Shown piece after piece: positions 7,264 through 16,078 of a DNA stretch of 64,000 bases. The notes beneath the pieces are model-generated. The model made no database searches. It had not been told where the DNA came from and worked only from the letters and a program-made list of their open reading frames with translations. A program made the position numbers and the translations under genes. The stretch's first letter is position 1. Every line of letters starts with the position of its first letter. The DNA comes from Parachryseolinea silvisoli (GTDB taxonomy: Bacteria > Bacteroidota > Bacteroidia > Cytophagales > Cyclobacteriaceae), in contig NZ_JAIOAO010000002.1 of assembly GCF_021190955.1 (NCBI RefSeq), forward strand, positions 186,001 to 250,000. The letters run 5' to 3'.

Positions 7264-10200
7264 TTACAAGTGCACCAGGCGGAATTTCTCTTGATAGTTG
7301 CCATCGGACAACTGCAAAATATAGACGCCGGCTCCGGCGGTATTCATTACGCGCTCTATGCGTTCGTTCAGTTTCTCCAGCGTACCGGCGCCGACGAATA
7401 GCTGTACCCCTGTGGCTGTGGTCAATATAGCTTGCAGCTGACCGTTGCTGGTGTCGTCTTGCTGCCAGAATGTTACCTGGTCTACTACCGGGTTTGGCGT
7501 TACGGCCCAGCGCGCTTTTGCGTTTTGCTCACCAGTGATTTCGAGTACAGTCAGTATGTTGCTATACGAGCTTTGTTGATCGAAGTCCACCTGGCGGATG
7601 CGATAGTAATAGCGCGTCTGCATGTTGGCCTTCTTGTCAAAGAAGTCGTATTTGTTCTTGCTTTCGCTGTTCAGCGCCTGAACCGTGCCGATCTGTGCGA
7701 AGGTGCGACCGTCTTCTGAACGCTCAACTTCAAAGTGGCTGGCGTTGCGTTCCTTCTCGGTTATCCAGTCCAGTGCTATACCGGTGCCGGCGCGTTGTGC
7801 TGTGAAGTCGATCCACTTCAGCGGCAGCGGCGTGAACTGATCTGTCGAGCCCAGGGTGAAAGGACTAAAGTTTGTCACTGTTGATACCGTTACCGTGCCG
7901 GCGGTAGTCGAACCGTCTTGTGTGAAGGACGTCGCGCCCGGAGGGAAGTCCCAGCGAGTGCCGGCCCAGCGTACCACGCGCAAGTTCGGTACGACACCGA
8001 TACTCGGTGGCTTATAGCTGCCCACGTCGTAGCTCAACGTCAGGTCCGATACGGCCGAGCCACTGCGTGAGACGATCCAGTATTCGTGAACGCTGACGTC
8101 GCCGACGTTGACCGTATTAAAGGTCGCACTGTTGAAGCCGTCGGTGGTCGGGTCGCCTGCAATGTATTGTCCGGTCCAGGTGTCGGCCGCAGACGTGTTG
8201 CTCAGGCGCGCGGGGCGATAACGGTTTGTTGGGGCCAGGGTGTTAAAGCCACCGGAAGGGAACTGGAAGCTGCCACCGGCCGCGACGTCGCGGCGCATCG
8301 GGCCTGCTACAAATGATTGCTCGCTGGCGCCCGTCCAGGTTGCCGCCGGCGCAAAGATCAGCGGGTGGGTGGCCGATGTTATCATATAACCGGTCGTGAA
8401 GGTAAACGCGTTGTTCACCGTGGTAGTGGCCGTACCGTTGAGAACTACCCGGCCGCCGGATTTTGACAAGCCCATGTTGTAGAAGGCTGTCGAGCCATTG
8501 ACCGTCTGTGTGTTGTTCCCGGTAAAGATCACTGCGCCCGTACCGGTATTAAAGGTACTGTTGTTGTTCCAGTTACCAGCAATCGTGATATCGCGGTTAT
8601 TTGTGGAGTTGTCCAGCGTTGTGCCCGCGGCAATCGTCATATTGCCATTCAGGATCAGGTCGGTGTTCGTCATCGTCAGTATGCCGGAGCCGATCACACT
8701 TACGTGGTTGTATGTGTTACGGTTGTTCATTGTCATCGGGGCGATGTACTCAATCGTACCGCCACCGGCGGACACAAACTGTGTATAGTTACCTGCCGGC
8801 AGTGTATTGGTTGCAGTACGCAACGTACCGGTACCGCTAATCGCACCAAGGTTGTGGCCTACTGTCGGAGTGCCGAGTGAACCCGTATATAGCAGGCCGT
8901 CAATGCGGGTGGAAAACGCGCGCTGACCGGAGGTGTTCATATTCATGCGGGCACCGGGAAGGATCACCACCGGGCGGCCGACGGGTACGTTGCTCAGCGG
9001 TGTACCATAACCCGTAGACGACAACGTCCAGTTAGTAGCCAGGTTCCAATTGGAGCCTGTGGCCTGGTTGGAGGCTGTCGTAGGGTTGCTGGTTCCGTTG
9101 GTATCTGCAAAGCGGGTATATACCGGTTGCACGGGGTTGGGCAAGGTCTGCGTCGTACCGGCTGTATAGTGGTACTCACCGCCGGGTTGCGGCATATTCG
9201 CCGGCACGGTAGGACTTGCGTCGATTGTCAGACCGTCGGTGATGGTCAGGATGCGCGGGTCGGCAGCGGCTGCGTTTAACGCACCCACGGGCCGGGTCCA
9301 GCCGATCAGATTAATGGCGTCCAGGTGTGCGCCCACGAAGGTACCGCTGCCACCCCCTATCACGCCCGACGGGAACTGATAGGTATGTGTGCCCGTATTG
9401 CCATAGACCAGCGCGTTGTCACGCTGCACCATCCAGTAGTAGTTGAGGATATATTCGCCGTTAGCGCTGGCGGTCGGGTGCTGCTCGTTCACGGCGATAA
9501 CTGTCAGGCGGCCCGGGGTCGATACGTTCAGGGTATAGGTGGCCGGCGTATAGTTGGTACGTGTACCGACTGGGTAGGTAAAGGTGTTCGTGCCGGTGGG
9601 CCAGTTACGCACAACGCCCAGATCGCTCGATACACCGTTGGTACGGATGAAACGGTTCGTGCCGGCATTGCTTACCGGGGTGTTCTGGTTTCCGAACACC
9701 AGCTGATTGGAGGCGATGTTAAGGTAGCGGTATGTACCGGATGTTGTGAAGTTAAGGGTGCCGTTGATGATGGTGTTACCCACGACATCCACCGTCTTTG
9801 TCAGGGCGGTACCACCCAGGCTCAGGTTTGTAAACGAACCGCCACCGCTGGTGATCGTGTGCGTGGTGGCCGCGCCACTCATCATGATGAGACCGTTACC
9901 CACCTGTGTGCTGTTGTTGACGATATTACCGTTTACGTTCAGTGTACCCGACACTGAAAGTACACCGCGCAAGATGTTCAGGTTGTTGATCGACGCTGTG
10001 CCGTTCAGGGTTGCGACACCCGCGCCTTTGTCGATCGTGATGTTCTGGAACGTACTGGTGGCAGTCAGGTCGCCGGTCTGCGCACCGCTACCGTTAAAGG
10101 TGGTGGTGTTACCGCCACCGATCGTACCGTCGTATATACCCGTACCGAGGATGCTCAGGTCACCACCGATCGTTACATCCAGCGTGTTGGTCTCAAGCTC

Positions 10201-13200
10201 GGTGTTGTTGTTGATCTCCAACGTGCCACTGAGGTTCAGCTTACTGGAGCGAATATTGACGGTTTGCTTGGTCGTTGTACCGAGAATGCTCAGATTGCCG
10301 ATGGTCGGCACAATGTTCAGGCTGAGCGCGGCACTAACGGTAGTGGTGGTGTTTGTGCCGATCTCGATGGTTGCACCGGGCAATACGTGGCTGGTCACGG
10401 GGTTGATGTAAAGGTCGGCGTAGGCCGTTCCTCCCGTCGAGCGACTGATTGACAGCGTACCACCTGTCATGGTAAAGCTACTACCCGGGTTGTTCTCGAT
10501 CTCAAAAACACCACGGGTGTTAACACCGGCCGCGTTTCGACCGCCGACTGTTACCGTACCAGCGGACTGAGTATACGCCAGTGCACCGGACAGCGTCGTT
10601 GTTGCACGACGGATAGAACCGTTTACATACAGCGTACCTCCGCTCACAATAATGCTCGGCGTACCGGCCGAGGCATATTCTATATCATTATTAAAATTTT
10701 GATTATTAACAAGTGGATTGATGTTGACAATGCCACCCGTTATCTCCAGCGTCCCCGCCAGGGTTAGATCCGCGGTATTGACGTTACCACTATTAATGAT
10801 ATCTACCTGACCTTTATCTATTTTCAAACGGGCAGCAGCAGGGATATTATACGCCGCAGTGCTCAACACATAGGTATTCTCATTGTTAAATTCGAATGTA
10901 CCGTTCAGCAACGTCAACCATCCATTGGTGAGCGTCTGTACGCTTCCCCCTACGTCAAACATCAGTACCGGCGTCTGGGAGGTACCTTTATCAAGCGTAA
11001 CCCGATTTAACACCGTGCCGTTGACACCCGTGCCCGTAAAGGACGCATTTGCTGCACCGGTAAATAAAAGATTCGCCACATGGTTACTGTTACGCAGCTG
11101 CAACCTCCCGTTGTTGACTATGCTGCCGTCAATAGTAATGTTGTGTGTCTGTGCATTGGTGCCGCTCATGTTAAACGTACCGTCGGCCGCGATCGTAGTC
11201 GTACCCCCTAAAAACATGTCTACAGCATAGGTAGACCGAAGGCTGAATGTACCTTGTAGAATGTCGTAGTCACCATTGACAGCCAGTTTTCGGTTTGCTG
11301 TATTGTCAATAAAGAAACTGCCCACGCCAGTCTTGGTCAGGTTGTGGTATACCAGCAGGTCGTTTGCTGATGCCGTAATGATTGCCGCCGCTGAAGTCGG
11401 GTTAATGATTAGGTTATAGTAATTAAGAAGGTTGAGCCTCTGTGGCAGTGGGCCTTCCGCGGGCAGCGTTTTCGATGCGCCATACCACTCTACCGTACCG
11501 CCGTCGGGGCCGAGGAAGTTGATGAAGTCACCCGCGGGGAATACGTTTGAAGCAATCCGTAGTGTTCCACGTCCTGCCACTGTACCACCGCCTACGTTGG
11601 TACCGAAGTTGTGTCCCGTAATCGTACCGCAGTCCAGGAAGGCATTGACGTTTAGCTCGAGGCTACCGCATGACTTGGCGGCATCGGTGATCGTCACAGT
11701 GTGCGCCAGCGAGCCGTCTGCCGCGCCGATTACTACCGGGCAGGTCAGACACGGTGTGCCTGCAGCAGCTGCCACTCTGTCGGGGTTCGTACTCCAGGTT
11801 GTGTTTGCGTTCCAGGCGCCGTTCAGGCGGCTGTAGTATACCGTTACTGCCTGGAATGCAGCCGTATTACCAGCCGTGTATTCGCCATCGAGCATAGAGC
11901 CCGCGCTGTTCACCCAGGCGCCAGGTGTACCCGTATTGAACGCATACGGTGATGCACCCAGGGCAATGGTTGTGGTGCCGGGGGCCGCGTTTGATGCGTA
12001 GGCTGCATTGCTATACGACCAGCTGTAAGCTACAGGATCGTAACGTGCAGCCCGATATCCAGCGCCTGCGTTATCGCGGGTGGCGGTGCCGTACGTATAG
12101 GTTTTATGAGAGACAGCGCCCAGACCGGCAAAGCCTTCACTGGTTACACGCCAGTAGAACTGTACGCTCTGTCCGGTGGTGGTAACGTTGGGATGCGCGC
12201 CATTTACCGGTCGAACGGTAATAGTACCCGCGGTGGTAGCGGTGGCGTTGATGGTGACGGGTGTATACAGCGCACTACCCGTTCCCATCGGAAAGAGTAA
12301 GTCCACAGCAGAAGTGGCCTGGCGGGTCAACCCGCCGGCATTCTGCAAGCCGCTGGTCTCAATATTACAGTTGTTGCCAAAACCGGCTGTGGCCACAAGG
12401 GCACCTACCACGGTCAGGTTGTACGACCCAATGTTCAGTGTTGTATTGGCGGTGACCAGGCGGAGTGTATTGGTCACGGTTTGTTTACCGGCTGTGTATA
12501 CCACGGCGCCGGTTTGAATAGTTAGGTTTCCAAACGTTCCATTCGCACCACCGATGGTATTAGATGCTGCGTTGTTCAGGACGATGGCACCCGTCCCCGT
12601 ACTGGTGTGTACTGCACTGTTGCTCAGTGTACCCGTGACGGTCAGCACCTTGGTGTTGTCGGCCAGCGTGCCATTTGTAAGCTCCAGCGACGAGGTGATG
12701 TTCGGGAATGTACCCGATCCACCCAACGTGAGGGTGCCGGCTGTTTTTTGCATGACCACCCGGTATAGGTTAGTGATCGTACCGCTTTGCGTCCAGGCCT
12801 GGGCACCTGTGCCGTTGAACGTCGTGGTATTGTTGTCCGGGCGATAGGTTGTGCCTGCAGCAATCTGGAAGTTTCCGCCGACTGTCAGGTCGAGGCTGTT
12901 GCAATCCAGGTGAGCATTGCCCCCATTGATGGTCAGGTCGTTTAATATGATAAGCGGTTGCGCCGGCCGCGTATAGGCGGTACCGTCGTCAAAGATGAGC
13001 GAGGCCAACACCGCGCCGGAAGCGCCCGTCGTGTTAGTCTTACTAATATCCAGGTTATAGAACGGCGCTGTGGAGCAGATGGTAAAGTTCACAGCGCTCG
13101 CCGGCAGCTGCGCATAGACGTTACCGCCTGTCACTTTGATATTTGATGAGGCGGCGTAGATAAGCATACCACCATTAAGCGTCTGGCCTGTGGCATTTGT

Positions 13201-15858
13201 AGGGTTTGCCACGGTCAGGTTGCCACCACTCATTTCAAATGTACACTCCTGGTAGGGCAGCGCAAAGCGCGGATATTCGTGAAAGCTGGGGCCTACCTGT
13301 CCGGCTGTTCCTACGTTCACCGAACCACCGGTCTGTTTGTATGCGAAGCGGTTATTGGCACCGAGATAGGTCGTTCGAATCTGCCAGGTGTTAAGGGTAC
13401 CACCTTCCATCTGAAATACACCCGAACCACCGCCAAGCAAACCGCGCGAGAAGCCGAGGTTCATCGTGCCTTTGGTAAGCCGCAGCAAACCGAATACATA
13501 GATCTGACGCCCGTTGTCGCCGGTGTCAGTTGTGTTGGTAACCTGAATATTGATATTGTCGCCGTTTACCCACAGGGCAGCATTTTGCGGAATGGGCCAT
13601 CCCCCGCCGATACCACCGCCGCCGTTTATCACGAGGTTGGGAATGGTGATGGTTCCTTGTAATTGCAACGTACCGTTGATCAGCGACAGCGCATTGTCGG
13701 ATATATAGTTAGGCGCTCCGCCTGAGTAGTTTTGGTTGGTGGGACCGAACAGACGGAAGTTGGCTACGTTAGAAGAGTTGATCGTTAGCATGGCCTGCTG
13801 GCCGGTACCTTTGTTAACAATGAGCCGGTAAAAGTCGGTTTGCCCGTTCAGCGTAAAGCTGTTGTCGCTCAGACCTGTAACGGTCAGTTCGACGGCGTTG
13901 TTTTTTAAGGCCAGGTTATAGATCGTACCGCCCGTATAGGCGGCGTCCGTCAGCTGCGCATCGGTGTCGTCAAAGAGTTTGATGGAGCCGTTGTTGACAA
14001 TATTGCCCGTGATGGTCATTCGGTGTGCCGCGGTAGGGGCACCTGCGCTGGTGCGAATACGGGCGTTGGCCGATACTGTAAGGTTACCACTCAACACGAT
14101 CGTTCGGCGGGTGGCGGCGCCGTTGTTGATCTGCCAGGTAACGGTGCCGCTACCGCCGGTCTGGGTAATATTGAAGTCACTGTTGACAGTCAGGTCGCTA
14201 CCGCTGATAAACGTGATGGCGGCGTTGGTGCTGTTGGTCAACCACAACTTGTTATAAACTGTTTGTGTTGTCGAAAGCGCACCACCGGTGTTGTAATACT
14301 CCACGGTACCACCGGTGCCGGCGGCCACGAAGTTGGTATACGTACCGGCCGGCAGGTTGACGCTACCGATACGCAACAGACCAGCACCGCTTACGGTACC
14401 CAGGGTATTGTTGGTCATGGTCGTCATGTCGAGCACGGCACCACCCTGAATCGTGGTACTGCCGAGAACGAGATTAGAAGTATCCGCGGTAATGGTAAAG
14501 CCGTTGAGGATTACGACCTGGTCACCGGGTTGCGGTGGCAGGTTGAGTGGATTGACCAGCGTGGTACCCGAGGGGTCTTGCGTCCAGTTCTCCCAGTTTT
14601 TCCAGAAACCGGTCTGGTAGCTGTACCAGGTCATGGGGTATGCGTTGGCGGTGCCCGTGGTATAATAGTAAGTGCCGGTGTTGAGGGGTTGCGATGCTCC
14701 GGTAGAAAAATAGTCGCTGCCCGGCGTGACAGTACCGGTGATGGCGGTCCATGAACCGTTGCCGGCATTCAGGAACCAGTTGGTGTCGTAGTTGGCCTCC
14801 ACGTCACCGCCCGAAACGTCTTCCGATTCATTATAATAAAAGCGAGCACCAGCATTGAGGGTTGTGGCGGCGGCATTGCCAGCTACAACCAGGCGGAACG
14901 TACGCCGCAACTGCCCCTGGATACTTGTATTGAAGATCGGCTTGATCGATACTGTACTGTTGGCTGTGGGGGCCGTACCGGCCACGACGCCTGCAGCACT
15001 TAAATCGAGCGGAGTATAGCCACCGGTAGGCGTACCGATAGGATAGAATATGCGCCAGGGGTTGACGCTATTGGAGGTTTCACGGATCAATTGGCTGGTA
15101 GAGGTAGCCTTACCGTCAAGCTCAATGTAGCGGCTTGCGTTATAGCCAGTAATGGTCGCGACGCTGGTCAACGTGATGTTTGCCGGATTGAGCACCGACA
15201 GCAGGCCGTTGCTGGCAAAGTTGAGCGCACCGTTTATACGCAGCGGCTGGGTGGTCGATACGTTCCCGCCGCTGTTGGTCATGTTGTAGAGCTGAATGAG
15301 GTTACCCGTACCGGTAATCGTTTGACCCGAGCCTGTAAAAGCGACTGTAGTCGAAACGGTTGTGGTCGCAGGCACCGTACCGAAGTTGAAGGTACCGTTG
15401 TTCTCCAGGTTACCGCCGATGTTAAACGTGTGGGTGTTTGTACCCGTCGCACCGTTGCGGATTGTTCCGCCGGTATTGACAGTTACGTCGTTCAGGACCG
15501 AAAATGTTATACCTGCGTTATTGTTGTTGCCAAATTGCAGTACACCATTCACGGTCAGGTTGAGGACCGATCGCAACGCGACTGCAGGCTGGCTGGCAGA
15601 CCGGTAGATCACCGTGTGGTTGGCGGCAATGATCACATTATCCAGGGGACCCGGCGTTTGTTGACACGCTCCGCAGGGAGCCGCGCCACCATGGCCGGTG
15701 GTTGACCATGTAGTATTTGAGTCCCAATTGCCACCTGTTGTGGCATTTCGGCTGTAAAACGTTTGTTGAGCACTCGCCAGTTGAACCCCCAGGAGGGTGC
15801 AAAAAACAAGCACGGTAATGGACACACGCCAGCCGGTTTTAAAGATTGAAGGAACCAT
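7264..15858 (-). CDS. Giant modular secreted protein with T9SS type A sorting domain (2864 aa)
   Basis: Predicted cell-surface or secreted protein. It starts with a signal peptide ending LGVQLASA near residue 30. Four modules follow, beginning near residues 32, 411, 1341 and 2246. Each opens with a Trp/Asn-rich G8-like segment (GGNWDSNTTWS, FWKNWENWT, AWNANTTWS, NWNLATNWT) and continues as Gly/Asn/Thr-rich short strands typical of parallel beta-helices. Each closes with a F/Y-P-x-G block followed by Y-x-P. A fibronectin-like domain (FEVERSEDGRTFAQIG) lies at about 2676-2775. The last 80 residues are a type A sorting domain with TPNPVVDQVTF and GVYILQLSDGNYQEKF. An adhesin or glycan-binding role is plausible but no catalytic residues were recognised. 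It is a single gene with its own promoter box and terminator, flanked by unrelated genes. Confidence 0.9.
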   Translation of the reverse strand: MVPSIFKTGWRVSITVLVFCTLLGVQLASAQQTFYSRNATTGGNWDSNTTWSTTGHGGAAPCGACQQTPGPLDNVIIAANHTVIYRSASQPAVALRSVLNLTVNGVLQFGNNNNAGITFSVLNDVTVNTGGTIRNGATGTNTHTFNIGGNLENNGTFNFGTVPATTTVSTTVAFTGSGQTITGTGNLIQLYNMTNSGGNVSTTQPLRINGALNFASNGLLSVLNPANITLTSVATITGYNASRYIELDGKATSTSQLIRETSNSVNPWRIFYPIGTPTGGYTPLDLSAAGVVAGTAPTANSTVSIKPIFNTSIQGQLRRTFRLVVAGNAAATTLNAGARFYYNESEDVSGGDVEANYDTNWFLNAGNGSWTAITGTVTPGSDYFSTGASQPLNTGTYYYTTGTANAYPMTWYSYQTGFWKNWENWTQDPSGTTLVNPLNLPPQPGDQVVILNGFTITADTSNLVLGSTTIQGGAVLDMTTMTNNTLGTVSGAGLLRIGSVNLPAGTYTNFVAAGTGGTVEYYNTGGALSTTQTVYNKLWLTNSTNAAITFISGSDLTVNSDFNITQTGGSGTVTWQINNGAATRRTIVLSGNLTVSANARIRTSAGAPTAAHRMTITGNIVNNGSIKLFDDTDAQLTDAAYTGGTIYNLALKNNAVELTVTGLSDNSFTLNGQTDFYRLIVNKGTGQQAMLTINSSNVANFRLFGPTNQNYSGGAPNYISDNALSLINGTLQLQGTITIPNLVINGGGGIGGGWPIPQNAALWVNGDNINIQVTNTTDTGDNGRQIYVFGLLRLTKGTMNLGFSRGLLGGGSGVFQMEGGTLNTWQIRTTYLGANNRFAYKQTGGSVNVGTAGQVGPSFHEYPRFALPYQECTFEMSGGNLTVANPTNATGQTLNGGMLIYAASSNIKVTGGNVYAQLPASAVNFTICSTAPFYNLDISKTNTTGASGAVLASLIFDDGTAYTRPAQPLIILNDLTINGGNAHLDCNSLDLTVGGNFQIAAGTTYRPDNNTTTFNGTGAQAWTQSGTITNLYRVVMQKTAGTLTLGGSGTFPNITSSLELTNGTLADNTKVLTVTGTLSNSAVHTSTGTGAIVLNNAASNTIGGANGTFGNLTIQTGAVVYTAGKQTVTNTLRLVTANTTLNIGSYNLTVVGALVATAGFGNNCNIETSGLQNAGGLTRQATSAVDLLFPMGTGSALYTPVTINATATTAGTITVRPVNGAHPNVTTTGQSVQFYWRVTSEGFAGLGAVSHKTYTYGTATRDNAGAGYRAARYDPVAYSWSYSNAAYASNAAPGTTTIALGASPYAFNTGTPGAWVNSAGSMLDGEYTAGNTAAFQAVTVYYSRLNGAWNANTTWSTNPDRVAAAAGTPCLTCPVVIGAADGSLAHTVTITDAAKSCGSLELNVNAFLDCGTITGHNFGTNVGGGTVAGRGTLRIASNVFPAGDFINFLGPDGGTVEWYGASKTLPAEGPLPQRLNLLNYYNLIINPTSAAAIITASANDLLVYHNLTKTGVGSFFIDNTANRKLAVNGDYDILQGTFSLRSTYAVDMFLGGTTTIAADGTFNMSGTNAQTHNITIDGSIVNNGRLQLRNSNHVANLLFTGAANASFTGTGVNGTVLNRVTLDKGTSQTPVLMFDVGGSVQTLTNGWLTLLNGTFEFNNENTYVLSTAAYNIPAAARLKIDKGQVDIINSGNVNTADLTLAGTLEITGGIVNINPLVNNQNFNNDIEYASAGTPSIIVSGGTLYVNGSIRRATTTLSGALAYTQSAGTVTVGGRNAAGVNTRGVFEIENNPGSSFTMTGGTLSISRSTGGTAYADLYINPVTSHVLPGATIEIGTNTTTTVSAALSLNIVPTIGNLSILGTTTKQTVNIRSSKLNLSGTLEINNNTELETNTLDVTIGGDLSILGTGIYDGTIGGGNTTTFNGSGAQTGDLTATSTFQNITIDKGAGVATLNGTASINNLNILRGVLSVSGTLNVNGNIVNNSTQVGNGLIMMSGAATTHTITSGGGSFTNLSLGGTALTKTVDVVGNTIINGTLNFTTSGTYRYLNIASNQLVFGNQNTPVSNAGTNRFIRTNGVSSDLGVVRNWPTGTNTFTYPVGTRTNYTPATYTLNVSTPGRLTVIAVNEQHPTASANGEYILNYYWMVQRDNALVYGNTGTHTYQFPSGVIGGGSGTFVGAHLDAINLIGWTRPVGALNAAAADPRILTITDGLTIDASPTVPANMPQPGGEYHYTAGTTQTLPNPVQPVYTRFADTNGTSNPTTASNQATGSNWNLATNWTLSSTGYGTPLSNVPVGRPVVILPGARMNMNTSGQRAFSTRIDGLLYTGSLGTPTVGHNLGAISGTGTLRTATNTLPAGNYTQFVSAGGGTIEYIAPMTMNNRNTYNHVSVIGSGILTMTNTDLILNGNMTIAAGTTLDNSTNNRDITIAGNWNNNSTFNTGTGAVIFTGNNTQTVNGSTAFYNMGLSKSGGRVVLNGTATTTVNNAFTFTTGYMITSATHPLIFAPAATWTGASEQSFVAGPMRRDVAAGGSFQFPSGGFNTLAPTNRYRPARLSNTSAADTWTGQYIAGDPTTDGFNSATFNTVNVGDVSVHEYWIVSRSGSAVSDLTLSYDVGSYKPPSIGVVPNLRVVRWAGTRWDFPPGATSFTQDGSTTAGTVTVSTVTNFSPFTLGSTDQFTPLPLKWIDFTAQRAGTGIALDWITEKERNASHFEVERSEDGRTFAQIGTVQALNSESKNKYDFFDKKANMQTRYYYRIRQVDFDQQSSYSNILTVLEITGEQNAKARWAVTPNPVVDQVTFWQQDDTSNGQLQAILTTATGVQLFVGAGTLEKLNERIERVMNTAGAGVYILQLSDGNYQEKFRLVHL

Positions 15859-15941
15859 ATGACCTATTAAGATTAAGCGTTAGCTGAAAAAATGCACATA
15901 CTGAACAGTAAAAAGAGGGGGTTTTTCGGGGAGACTTTCCA

Positions 15942-15972
15942 ATATGTACATATCCCCGGCTTTACAAAGGTA
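15942..15972 (-). promoter_or_regulatory. Promoter box and palindrome upstream of the giant gene
   Basis: TACCTTTG on the minus strand (15972-15965) matches TAnnTTTG. Twelve bases further downstream is the perfect 12-bp palindrome ATATGTACATAT (15942-15953), where transcription should start, making it a possible operator. The leader to the ATG at 15858 would be about 95 nt. Confidence 0.5.
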
Positions 15973-16078
15973 AGCGGAAAAATATTACGCCTTGAGCCCA
16001 TTTTCCTGCCATGTAACCTTTCCGAATTATTCCTATTATTGCGGAGCCAATCTTAGCTGATTGGCATTTTTTTATCCT

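Noticed and set aside
6973-7430. Overlapping plus-strand frames between guaB and the giant gene
   Set aside because: No family similarity, they run across a terminator hairpin, and the composition follows the repeats. Kept only as a possible IS remnant.
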